This document shows, piece after piece, positions 53,554 through 61,103 of a stretch of 64,000 nucleotides of DNA. Position 1 is the first letter of the stretch, and the number at the start of each line of letters is the position of its first letter. Under the pieces are notes generated by a model. The model was not told the DNA's origin. It worked only from the letters and a program-made list of their open reading frames with translations, and made no database searches. Both the position numbers and the translations under genes were made by a program. This stretch comes from Streptomyces sp. NBC_00287. Lineage in GTDB: Bacteria > Actinomycetota > Actinomycetes > Streptomycetales > Streptomycetaceae. The stretch is taken from NCBI RefSeq assembly GCF_036173105.1, contig NZ_CP108053.1, positions 3,968,001 through 4,032,000 on the forward strand, written 5' to 3'.

Positions 53554-55845
53554 TCAGTCGGGGGCGACCGTCCCGTCGGTCAGACCGTCGTACATCCCGC
53601 GCACGAGCTGGTCCCCGAGCCGGTTCGCGTGCCTGAGCGCCCGCTCGAACTCGTCGAGGGCGCGGAAGCGCGCGCCGTAGCGCCGTTGTTCGTCGAGGGG
53701 GAGCCGGGGCAGTTGGAGGCGGCGCACGTCGAGGCGGGTCGCGGTGGACGCGTAACTGCTGGCCTGGCGGTTGTTGGCGGTGCCGCGCAGGAAGCCGGCG
53801 AGGAACCACGCGTCGAGCGCCGTGCGATCGGGGCGCAGAAGCACGAGGTTGCGCCCCAGGGCGGCGCCCCCCGTCGCATCGTCGATCACACGCGCCATCG
53901 AGCCGCCACCGAGCACCGGGACGACGACATCGCCGGGCTCCGTCAGCACCGGCTCCTCGTCGCTCTCGGGCAGCGTCCCCGAGGGTGCCGTCCCGGCGAG
54001 GACGTCATGGTCGGTGAGCACCGGTACGCGCGCGTGGCCGCCGTTTCCGCCGGTACGCATCACCAGGGCGCCCCCGCGCGCGAGTTCACCGACCGTGGTG
54101 AGCGGCCAGCGCACGGGCCGGGCGCCCGCGGCGGGAGGGGGCGTGAGTTCGGCCGCGAGCCCCAGGGTCTCCCCCAGGCGCTCGCGCACGGCCGTGAGCG
54201 CCTCGGCGCCGTCGGTCGCCGTCGGGGGCGGCAGATGGCGGGCCGGGGCGAGATCGACGTCGTCGTCGAGGAGGTCGATCACGGGCAACGCGCGGGCCAG
54301 GCCCGGCCGCTCATCGAGGGTGCCGGCCCGGTCGAAGGCGCGCCAGGCGTCGAGCACGGCATCCCGCACGGCCCGCCAGTCGGGCCCCCCGCGCCCCTCC
54401 GTCGCGAACTGCCCGGCGTCCGCGAGCAGCACCTCGGGCTGAGCGGGCGCCTTGTCGGGCCTGCGCAGCACCCACAGGTGGAGCGGAATGTTGTACGGCG
54501 GTGCCGCACCGACCGGCAGGGCGACGACGGCGCGCAACGCACCGCGCCGCAGCAGGTCGGCGCGGATCCGGCGGCCGGAGCGGCGGGAGGCGGCGGCGGG
54601 CGGCATGAGCAGCACGGCGGTACCGCCGTCCTTCAGCCGCGCGAGCGCGTGCTGCACCCAGGCCAGCTCGGACTCGGTACGCGCCGGGAAGCCGTACTCC
54701 CAGCGGGGGTCGTAGGCGAGTTCGTCGTGGCCCCAGTTGCGCTCGTTGAACGGCGGGTGGCACAGGACGGTGTCGGCGCGCAGCTCGGGATGGGCGTCGG
54801 CGCGCAGGGTGTCACCGACGGCGGCGCGCACGGTGGCCCGGGTGCGCAGGGCGAGCCGGAGCGCGGTCACGGCGGCGAGGTCGGGGGCGCTGTCCTGGGC
54901 GTACAGCTCCTGCTCGGGGCGGGGGGCAACGGCGCGCAGGAGGGCGCCGGTGCCGCAGGCGGGGTCGAAGGCGGTACGGGCCGGGCCGGCCAGGTCGGCC
55001 ATGAGACCGGCGAGTTCGGCGGGGGTGAGCGTGTACTGCCGCGGGTTGGCGTCGAGGTGCCGCCCGAGCAGGAACTCGAAGGCCTGGCGGGCGCCACCCA
55101 TCTCGGCGGCGAGCTCGGCGGCACCGCGCAGGAGGGGGGCGGAGGGGAGGACTTCGGGGCCGGTGGGGGTGTGCACGGCGGGGGCGTGAACCGTGGGCGT
55201 GTGAACGGTGGGCGTGGTGTTCACAGGGGATGGGGTGTTCACGGCATCGGGGCGGATTCCGGCAGCGGGCGCGGTCGGGGCGGCGGGGGTGTTCACAGCG
55301 GCCGACGTGTTCACGGCGCCTGGCTCGTTCACAGCGGCGCCCGACTTCACATCGCCGCGCGAGTTCGCGCTGCTACGGGTGTTCACAGCACCCGGCGAGT
55401 TCACAGCCGAACGCGAGTTCACAGCCCCCGCGCCCCTTCGCGCCGACGTCACCCCGAACCGCGGCGCGAGCACCTGCTCCAGCGCCCCTGGCAGCATCGC
55501 GGCGAGCCGTTCGTCGGAGCCGGCGCTCACCTCCAGCCAGAGCGTGGGCCGGTCATGGATGAGCAGCAGGACGCAGCCGGCGTGTGTGAGGGCGGCGACC
55601 GGGCCTTCGGGGTGGCCGACAAGCTGCTGCCAGACCCGTTCACGCAGTGGGACTTCGGCGAGTTTGCCCTGGTAGCGAAGCCACGCCTCGACTTCGGCGA
55701 GCGCGAAGGACGGGCTGGTCTCAGTGCCGCCCACGGGCTTGGGGAAGTCGGCGTGCCGGCGCCGCCAGTTACTGACGGCGGCACGGCCGACGCCTGCGAG
55801 CCGGGCGATTCCGGCCGCGGTCACCTCTGTCGCATTGTCCTGCAC
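53554..55845 (-). CDS. N6-adenine DNA methylase-like protein with HTH, hexapeptide repeats and altered motif IV
   Basis: About 763 residues. An N-terminal HTH (TAAGIARLAGVGRAAVSNWRRRHADFPKPVGG) is followed by a hexapeptide repeat x-V-N-[ST]-x-x at 137-222, then an N6_Mtase domain: motif I FDPACGTGALLRAV (Asp 294) and motif IV HPPFNERNWG (His 363). In active adenine methylases motif IV is [N/D/S]PP[Y/F/W], so His in the first place is abnormal. The C-terminal 200 residues resemble a type I specificity/target-recognition domain (VRWPLTTVGELARGG...LDEQRRYGARFRALDEFERAL). No restriction subunit is nearby. GTG at 55845 has GAGGGGAG 7 nt upstream. It may be an inactive or repurposed methylase acting as DNA-binding regulator. 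Confidence 0.8.
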   Translation of the reverse strand: MQDNATEVTAAGIARLAGVGRAAVSNWRRRHADFPKPVGGTETSPSFALAEVEAWLRYQGKLAEVPLRERVWQQLVGHPEGPVAALTHAGCVLLLIHDRPTLWLEVSAGSDERLAAMLPGALEQVLAPRFGVTSARRGAGAVNSRSAVNSPGAVNTRSSANSRGDVKSGAAVNEPGAVNTSAAVNTPAAPTAPAAGIRPDAVNTPSPVNTTPTVHTPTVHAPAVHTPTGPEVLPSAPLLRGAAELAAEMGGARQAFEFLLGRHLDANPRQYTLTPAELAGLMADLAGPARTAFDPACGTGALLRAVAPRPEQELYAQDSAPDLAAVTALRLALRTRATVRAAVGDTLRADAHPELRADTVLCHPPFNERNWGHDELAYDPRWEYGFPARTESELAWVQHALARLKDGGTAVLLMPPAAASRRSGRRIRADLLRRGALRAVVALPVGAAPPYNIPLHLWVLRRPDKAPAQPEVLLADAGQFATEGRGGPDWRAVRDAVLDAWRAFDRAGTLDERPGLARALPVIDLLDDDVDLAPARHLPPPTATDGAEALTAVRERLGETLGLAAELTPPPAAGARPVRWPLTTVGELARGGALVMRTGGNGGHARVPVLTDHDVLAGTAPSGTLPESDEEPVLTEPGDVVVPVLGGGSMARVIDDATGGAALGRNLVLLRPDRTALDAWFLAGFLRGTANNRQASSYASTATRLDVRRLQLPRLPLDEQRRYGARFRALDEFERALRHANRLGDQLVRGMYDGLTDGTVAPD
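55180..55434. repeat. 18-bp periodic repeat encoding V-N hexapeptides
   Basis: On the plus strand GTTCAC (GTGAAC on the coding strand) recurs at 55219, 55237, 55291, 55309, 55327, 55381, 55399 and 55417, with variants at 55345 and 55363. All spacings are multiples of 18 bp. It encodes a low-complexity linker between the HTH and the methylase domain. Confidence 0.9.
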
Positions 55846-55952
55846 CGCCCGGCTCCCCTCGCCCGCCCGATTCACCTGCACCTGGTCTGTGACGACGAGC
55901 ATACCGACGTACGCAAGATCTGAGCATTCACGGCCGTGTACACAAGACATTC

Positions 55953-55978
55953 TGTGAACCGTGTTGACTCGGTTCACA
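55953..55978. promoter_or_regulatory. Inverted repeat TGTGAACC-N10-GGTTCACA in divergent promoter region
   Basis: A perfect 8-bp dyad lies between the leftward methylase-like gene and the rightward duplicated-domain gene. TTGACT at 55964-55969 inside it could be a minus-35 element. The half-site GTGAAC is the same hexamer that recurs in the methylase coding repeats. Likely an operator; the binder is unknown. Confidence 0.65.
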
Positions 55979-56053
55979 CGCTCTGCTCTTATTGACCCAT
56001 CGAACGAGCGACCGCCGGTGGAGGCGGTCGCCGCTCAGGGGAGGGGAACAGCC

Positions 56054-56734
56054 ATGGGCATGAAGGGCAAGGTCGCGCTGGGCGCCGTCGTGGGGATCGT
56101 CGTGATCGGCGCCGTGTCGGCGAACGCCGGGAACGACAGCGGCGACTCCAGCGACAAGGGCTCTTCGGCGTCCGCGGACCGCAGCACCGGTGGCGAGAAG
56201 CAGAAGTCGGACGCGGCGGAAGTCGCCGAGAAGAAGGTCGCGTTCGAGGGGGACGGCGACTTCCAGGTCGGTTCGGACATCAAGCCCGGCACCTACCGCA
56301 CCACCGGCAACACCGACGGCATGTGCTACTGGGAGCGGGCCAAGGACTCGTCCGGCGAGATGGACTCGCTGCTGGCCAACGACAATGTGACCGGCACGAG
56401 TTACGTCACCATCAAGGCCACGGACAAGCTCTTCTCGTCCAGCGGCTGTGGCGACTGGGAGGCCGTCGACGAGAAGGCGAAGGGCTCCCCGGCCTCCAAG
56501 ATGGCCGGCGACGCGGGCATGCTCAGAGTCGGCGTGGACATCGCACCCGGCACCTACAAGTCCACCGGCAACACCGACGACTCCTGCTACTGGGAGCGCG
56601 CCAAGAACGCCGACCACTCGATCGACTCGATCATCGCGAACAATAATGTGACCGGCACGGCCGTCGTCACCATCAGTTCCTCGGACGCCTACTTCAAGAC
56701 GTACGGCTGCCAGGACTGGAAGAAGTCCGCCTGA
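56054..56734 (+). CDS. Exported protein with two tandem copies of a 65-residue domain
   Basis: 226 residues. An N-terminal hydrophobic helix (VALGAVVGIVVIGAVSANAG) is a signal anchor, then a Ser/Asp-rich linker. Two repeats follow: residues about 74-137 (FQVGSDIKPGTYRTTGN...CYWERAKD...GCGDWE) and 156-222 (LRVGVDIAPGTYKSTGN...CYWERAKN...GCQDWK). Each has two Cys, probably one disulfide. The domain is seen in many actinobacterial secreted proteins but has no known function. ATG at 56054 follows GGGAGGGG. Divergent from the methylase-like gene. Confidence 0.8.
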   Translation: MGMKGKVALGAVVGIVVIGAVSANAGNDSGDSSDKGSSASADRSTGGEKQKSDAAEVAEKKVAFEGDGDFQVGSDIKPGTYRTTGNTDGMCYWERAKDSSGEMDSLLANDNVTGTSYVTIKATDKLFSSSGCGDWEAVDEKAKGSPASKMAGDAGMLRVGVDIAPGTYKSTGNTDDSCYWERAKNADHSIDSIIANNNVTGTAVVTISSSDAYFKTYGCQDWKKSA

Positions 56735-56887
56735 CCCCGGCCCCTGGGCCGACGTGTCGCCACACGGGGCGCGGCACCACCGCAACACGCACCGCCGCGC
56801 CCCGCCCTTGCCGCCCACCCCCATAGGCGGCCTCACCTCAACTGCCAACCAGCGCCCCGCGCGCTACGTCTTCACCGAGGAACCCTC

Positions 56888-57688
56888 ATGCGTCGCACCG
56901 CACTTGCCGCTCTCTGTCTCACCGCCGTCGCCACCGTGGCCGTCACCGGCTGCCAGGGCGACGACAAGTCGGAGGGCAAGGCGAAGGACAAGCCGAGCGC
57001 CGGCCAGTCCGACAAGGCCAGTCCGTCCAGTGAGCCGAAGGAAGCATTCGCCGGGCTGACCGGCGGGGAGATCGTCGACCGGGCGGTGCAGGCCACCAGC
57101 GACGCGGACTCGTTCCGGATCAAGGGCGACATCCCCGACGAGGAGAGCGGCGGCCGGATAGGCATGGACATGGCCGTCAATCAGCAGGGCGAGTGCGCCG
57201 GCCATATGAACATGGACGGCGAGGGCAGGGCCGACCTGATCAAGACCGGCGACACCGTCTATATGAAGTACGACGAGGCCTTCCTGCGCAGCCAGAGCGA
57301 GGGTGAGCCCAAGGCGGACACCGACGCGGTGGTTGCCATGCTGGCCGGGAAGTGGACCAAGATGTCCGCCACGGGCGGGGGCGCCGAGGAATTGGCCGAC
57401 TTCTGCGACGTGAACACGATCCTCGGTGACGCCACCGACGGTGAGTCGGACGCCACCCGCGGCAAGACCACGACGGTCGACGGCACGCCCGCGATCACCC
57501 TGCACGAGAAGGACGGCAAGGAGAGCTTCACGCTCTACGTCGCCACCGAGGGTGAGCCGTATGTGCTGAAGCTCGTCAGCACCACCCCCGGCGACAGCGG
57601 TTCGCTCTCCTTCAGCGACTACGACAAGCCGGTCCCCGCGGACAAGCCCACCGGCGAGATCCTCGACCTGGACGCGCTCGGCGCCTGA
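56888..57688 (+). CDS. Lipoprotein, LppX/LprG-like fold
   Basis: 266 residues. Lipobox VAVTGCQG with Cys near residue 22, then a Lys/Ser-rich linker and a beta-rich domain (EIVDRAVQATSDADSFRIKGDIPDE, INMDMAVNQQGECAGHMNMDGEGRADLIKTGDTVYMKYDEAFLR). This order resembles mycobacterial LppX/LprG-type lipoproteins that carry lipids, and related streptomycete lipoproteins. ATG at 56888 follows GAGGAAC. It lies 153 bp after the duplicated-domain gene; both are exported. Confidence 0.8.
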   Translation: MRRTALAALCLTAVATVAVTGCQGDDKSEGKAKDKPSAGQSDKASPSSEPKEAFAGLTGGEIVDRAVQATSDADSFRIKGDIPDEESGGRIGMDMAVNQQGECAGHMNMDGEGRADLIKTGDTVYMKYDEAFLRSQSEGEPKADTDAVVAMLAGKWTKMSATGGGAEELADFCDVNTILGDATDGESDATRGKTTTVDGTPAITLHEKDGKESFTLYVATEGEPYVLKLVSTTPGDSGSLSFSDYDKPVPADKPTGEILDLDALGA

Positions 57689-57689
57689 G

Positions 57690-58033
57690 CCGTGGGCACC
57701 TCGATGTGGCCCGGGGTGTCGAAGGGCAGCCCGGTCCACTCGCGCAACTGCTCAAGCGAGCCGGACACGGTCATCGAGGCCGGGGCCACCGAGTCGATGA
57801 CGGCGCCCGCCCGGGCGTGGGCGCTCAGCGGGCACGCTCTAGGCGTGGGCGACGACCTCGCCCTGCTCGTCCTCGGCGAACTGCACATACTCGGGGAGTT
57901 CGGTGGCGATCCGGCCGTAGTGGGCGTTGCCCACCGGGTCGTTCAGCACCGGCTCCGGCCAGCTGGCCGCCACCCCCACGACCTGCTCGAACTTCTCGGG
58001 GCGCTCGGCCAGGCTAGATACCGTCAACTGCAT
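57690..58033 (-). pseudogene. GNAT-family acetyltransferase relic with internal deletion
   Basis: On the minus strand 57839-58033 encodes a 64-residue N-terminal piece (SWPEPVLNDPVGNAHYGRIATELPEYVQFAEDEQGEVVAHA) and then stops. In another frame just downstream, near 57700-57810, the C-terminal piece of the same family follows (VIDSVAPASMTVSGSLEQLREWTGLPFD). Intact streptomycete relatives are about 270 residues, so most of the catalytic middle is gone and the pieces are out of frame. It is not a functional gene. Confidence 0.7.
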
Positions 58034-58037
58034 GCGG

Positions 58038-58808
58038 TCAGCCTCCGCACTGCCGCAGCATCATCTCCTTGTCGGGCGCCGTCACGGGCAGCTCGTACTT
58101 CAGCGAGACCTGAGCGAAGCGCACCGCGTAGGAGCAGCGGATCTGCTTGTTCGGGGGGAGCCAGGAGGCGGGGCCCGAGTCGCCCTTGGAACTGTTGGTC
58201 CGGCCATCGACCGGCATCAGGTTCAGCGGGTCGTTGGCGATGGCCTGGCGTTTTCCTTCGGTCCAGCGTGCGGCGCCCATCTGCCAGTCGTAGGAGAGCG
58301 GCATGACGTGGTCGATCTGGACCTCCGTGGCACGGGACTTGGTCCAGTCGATCGCCTTGCCCGTGTACGGGTCGTTCAGCCGCATCGACATCACGACGCA
58401 GTCCGAGCCGGACCGGAAGCGCAGGTCCTCGCCGTCCCGCTGGAGGAGGTCGTTGCGGGTGTCGCAGCCGTTGCGGGCGAACGGTATGCCGCCCGGCGCC
58501 GAGTCCATCCAGGCGTAGCCGAACTCGTCACGGTCGTACCCGGTCTTGGGGCCGCGGCCCTTGGTCGCCACCTTCTCGATCAGCGCCCGTGCCTCGGCCC
58601 GGTCGGCGTCGGAGGTGATGACCGCCAATCCCGGCTCGGTGCCGTCGGGGTTGTCCAGAGGACTGACCGCGCGGCCTGGGCCGGCGTCCTGGGCTGAGCC
58701 GGAAGCGGCATCGTCCAGGGGCAGATCCTCCAGGTCGTCGCAGCCCGCGAGTACGAGCACCATGCCGAGCACCGCGGCGGATGCCGCCGCCCCGCCCCTC
58801 AGACGCAT
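58038..58808 (-). CDS. Secreted lipoprotein HNH nuclease (DUF1524-type)
   Basis: About 256 residues. Lipobox VLVLAGCDD with Cys near residue 23. The nuclease domain is in the C-terminal half: EVQIDHVMPLSYDWQMGAARWTEGKRQAIANDPLNLMPVDGRTNSSKGDSGPASWLPPNKQIRCSYA carries the DH, N and final N/H-like residues of the DUF1524/GmrSD-type HNH fold. It should degrade nucleic acid outside the membrane, for example nutrient DNA. ATG at 58808 has GGGAGGGG upstream. Divergent from a small antitoxin-like gene, with a 12-bp palindrome between. Confidence 0.85.
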   Translation of the reverse strand: MRLRGGAAASAAVLGMVLVLAGCDDLEDLPLDDAASGSAQDAGPGRAVSPLDNPDGTEPGLAVITSDADRAEARALIEKVATKGRGPKTGYDRDEFGYAWMDSAPGGIPFARNGCDTRNDLLQRDGEDLRFRSGSDCVVMSMRLNDPYTGKAIDWTKSRATEVQIDHVMPLSYDWQMGAARWTEGKRQAIANDPLNLMPVDGRTNSSKGDSGPASWLPPNKQIRCSYAVRFAQVSLKYELPVTAPDKEMMLRQCGG

Positions 58809-58886
58809 CACGATGCGCCCCTCCCCTGCGTGCCGGATTTCTCCGTCCCACGGTAGCGGCCGAGAGGTCCAGACCATACCGACTGA

Positions 58887-58898
58887 TAATGCGCATTA
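58887..58898. promoter_or_regulatory. 12-bp palindrome TAATGCGCATTA between divergent genes
   Basis: TAATGCGCATTA is perfectly symmetric and is flanked by GAC-N3 on the left and GTC on the right. It lies between the nuclease and antitoxin-like starts in an AT-rich patch. Candidate operator for both genes. Confidence 0.6.
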
Positions 58899-58951
58899 GT
58901 CATATCAGCGGCGTATCGTCGGTTCTGAGTCACCTCCGGAAGGAGCTCTGG

Positions 58952-59137
58952 ATGGGCATCTTCGACAGGTTCAAGAGCAACCGCGGGATGCAGGACAAAG
59001 CCAAGGACATGTCCGACACCGCAGAGAAGAAGGCCAACGAGAAGACGGGCAACAAGTACGAGAGCCAGGTCGACGACGCGCAGCGAAGGGGCGAAGGCGC
59101 GCTCGGCATGGACCGCGACAGGCCCGAACAGCCGTAG
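58952..59137 (+). CDS. MT0933-like small antitoxin-family protein
   Basis: 61 residues: GIFDRFKSNRGMQDKAKDMSDTAEKKANEKTGNKYESQVDDAQRRGEGALGM. The amphipathic, Lys/Glu/Asp-rich helix and the ending match the Rv0909/MT0933 antitoxin family, many of which in streptomycetes stand without an obvious toxin. AAGGAG lies 8 nt before ATG 58952. No toxin gene follows. Role uncertain. Confidence 0.7.
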   Translation: MGIFDRFKSNRGMQDKAKDMSDTAEKKANEKTGNKYESQVDDAQRRGEGALGMDRDRPEQP

Positions 59138-59471
59138 ACCGGAGACCCACGGAGGCCCTGAAACCCGCCGGACGCCACACCCCAACGGGGACGCGCCCCG
59201 CCGGTTCCCTGAACCACCCCGAAAATAGAGGCCGTCCGCGGAGCCCCACCACCCGCGGGCGGCTTCGTCTCTTCCCACAACGACGGCGCCCACGACGAAG
59301 GTTCAAAAAGGCACAGCCAGCCCGGCCGCTCGCAGCCGGAGCAGCGCCCTGCCCATGCACTGCGCGGCCGAGTCCCCGTCGACCCGCATCGGTTCGGGAA
59401 GCGGCCCGCCACCGGCGGCGAACGTCCACGCCGGTCGGCCTTCCGGCATGCGCACTAGACTCCGGCGCCCC
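59138..59471. other. Non-coding gap with a terminator-like hairpin
   Basis: A 334-bp gap. GCCGTCCGCGG at 59231-59241 pairs with 59253-59263 (one G-U pair) and is followed by TTCGTCTCTT, so it probably ends the antitoxin-like transcript. Apart from that I see no gene or RNA. Confidence 0.5.
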
Positions 59472-60371
59472 TCAGACCTTGCCTATCCCCAGCGTCGTCT
59501 CCGAGGGCAGCAGGCCTGAGGAGAGGACCGCGACCCAGAACTCGCCCAGCAGGTTGGTGAGTCGGTCGATGTCCTGAGGGGTGAGCGGGCGCCAGGGGGC
59601 GGCGGCGAGGTGGTCGGTTTGGTTCTCTATGCCGCGGCGCAGGGCGTGGCCCGCGTCCGTTGCCGTGCCGTCGGGGTTCAACAGGCCGCGGGTTACAAGG
59701 CGTTCGCGGGCCGTTGCCCACTCCTGCGCGCTCCAGCCCCGGCTCTCGAAGCGTTCGACGGGCGCGGCGCCTATCGCGGCGAAGGACACGAGTGACTCGA
59801 TCGGGTCGAGGTCGGCGATGAGCAGGGCGGCGAGGTGGCCGTCGCCGCGGTGTTCGCGCAGGATCGTCGCGGCGTGCCACAGCTGGAGGTGGGGTGGCTC
59901 GGGCCAGTCCAGTTCGGCGTTGGCCGCGGCGAGCGGGCGGCCCGCCGTGTTCGCCGCCTCGGCAGCGCGCCGGGCGAGGGCGGCGGCCTCCGCCAGCTCC
60001 GGGCTGTCGATGCGGTCACCGAATATCGCGCGGTACGCCCGGTCCATGCCGCGCAGTCTCGCCTCCAGTACGTCATCCGGGCTCGCGATCTTCCACGCCG
60101 GGTCGATGTGCTCGGCGACCATGCAGGGGCTGAAGCTGTAGAAGGCGGAGGTCACGCGCTCACTGCCCACCGCACCCAACGGCGCCGCCCGGAACGGGAA
60201 GTAGCTCGGCCAGCGCTCCTTCGTGTCGTACCCGAGCGCGGCGGCCTCCTCAAAGACCTCCGGCGCGTAGTACAGCACCGCATGCAGCGGCTCCAGCAGG
60301 TGCCAGAGCTGGCGGACACGGGCCGGTTCGATCCCACCGACTCCGCCGACCTCTTCGTCGTACGTCGACAT
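59472..60371 (-). CDS. SCO6745-family (SalK-like) protein
   Basis: About 299 residues. ARVRQLWHLLEPLHAVLYYAPEVFEEAAALGYDTKERWPSYFPFRAAPLGAVGSERVTSAFYSFSP is the signature of the SCO6745/SalK-like family. The C-terminus (FESRGWSAQEWATARERLVTRGLLNPDGTATDAGHALRRGIENQTD) looks like a winged helix. Function not established. ATG at 60371 follows GGGGGAAG. A minus-strand promoter TTGACA-N17-CAATCT is visible at 60462-60467 and 60439-60444. Divergent from the TetR regulator, its likely repressor. Confidence 0.85.
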   Translation of the reverse strand: MSTYDEEVGGVGGIEPARVRQLWHLLEPLHAVLYYAPEVFEEAAALGYDTKERWPSYFPFRAAPLGAVGSERVTSAFYSFSPCMVAEHIDPAWKIASPDDVLEARLRGMDRAYRAIFGDRIDSPELAEAAALARRAAEAANTAGRPLAAANAELDWPEPPHLQLWHAATILREHRGDGHLAALLIADLDPIESLVSFAAIGAAPVERFESRGWSAQEWATARERLVTRGLLNPDGTATDAGHALRRGIENQTDHLAAAPWRPLTPQDIDRLTNLLGEFWVAVLSSGLLPSETTLGIGKV

Positions 60372-60425
60372 GATGCTTCCCCCTCGCACTCCAGGCAGCC
60401 TCGGAGTCAGCGACCCGCTCCGCAA

Positions 60426-60440
60426 CTTGACACTGACAAG
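60426..60440. promoter_or_regulatory. Candidate TetR operator CTTGACACTGACAAG
   Basis: The 15-mer fits the dyad CTTGnCAnTGnCAAG and overlaps the minus-10 element of the leftward gene. A further half-site CTTGTCA is at 60460-60466 on the same strand, overlapping the minus-35. Divergent arrangement with a tetR gene makes repression of both genes likely. Confidence 0.6.
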
Positions 60441-60495
60441 ATTGCCCGAGCCCGTCGAACTTGTCAATGCCTAGATTGCGCGTACGCTGCTGAGC

Positions 60496-61086
60496 ATGAC
60501 CCCCGCACCCGCCAAGAAGCCCGCCGAACGCCCGTACCACCACGGTGACCTGCGCCGCGCCATCCTCACCGCCGCGCTCGACGTCATCGCCGCCGACGGC
60601 CCGTCCGCGCTGAGCCTGCGTGATCTCGCCCGCCGCGCCGAGGTCTCGCACGCGGCGCCGGCCTACCACTTCAAGGACCGCACCGGGCTGCTCACCGCCA
60701 TCGCGGCCGAAGGATTCGGGCTGCTCGCGGCCACGCTCACCGAGGCCACGGACCTGAAGGACTCGGGCGTGCGCTACGTACGCTTCGCTCGCGAGCACCC
60801 GGCGCACTTCCAGGTCATGTTCTCCCCCGAACTGCTGCGCGCCGACGACCTCGAACTCACCACCGCCCGCACCCTCGCCGGCGACGCCCTGCGCCGGGCC
60901 GTCGCCACCGTGCAGTCCGAGGAACTCGGCATCGACAGCCGCCTCGCGGGCGTCGCCGCATGGTCACTGGCCCACGGGTTCGCCACGCTGCTCCTGGGGC
61001 ACAACCTGGACGGTCCGGTCGGCGACCGGGATCCGGAAGAGGTCTTCCGCGAGTTGGCGGGCATGCTGTTCCGACGCGAGTCATAA
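60496..61086 (+). CDS. TetR/AcrR-family transcriptional regulator
   Basis: 196 residues. The HTH (YHHGDLRRAILTAALDVIAADGPSALSLRDLARRAEVSHAAPAYHFKDRTGLLTAIAAEGF) is clear; the HAAPAYHFKDR recognition helix and the later REHPAHFQVMFSPELL identify the WHG-type C-terminal ligand domain. ATG at 60496; TAGATT at 60472-60477 is a plausible minus-10. It is convergent with mfd, 17 bp apart, and divergent from the SCO6745-family gene, which it probably represses. Confidence 0.92.
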   Translation: MTPAPAKKPAERPYHHGDLRRAILTAALDVIAADGPSALSLRDLARRAEVSHAAPAYHFKDRTGLLTAIAAEGFGLLAATLTEATDLKDSGVRYVRFAREHPAHFQVMFSPELLRADDLELTTARTLAGDALRRAVATVQSEELGIDSRLAGVAAWSLAHGFATLLLGHNLDGPVGDRDPEEVFRELAGMLFRRES

Positions 61087-61103
61087 GGCGCGCTCAGGGC
61101 AGG

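Noticed and set aside
55846-55977. A longer methylase-like protein starting at 55977
   Set aside because: No ribosome-binding site there, and it would run through the promoter dyad; GTG at 55845 has a good site.
58952-59137. A complete toxin-antitoxin pair
   Set aside because: No toxin-like gene follows or overlaps; only the antitoxin-family protein is visible, and the divergent nuclease is exported.
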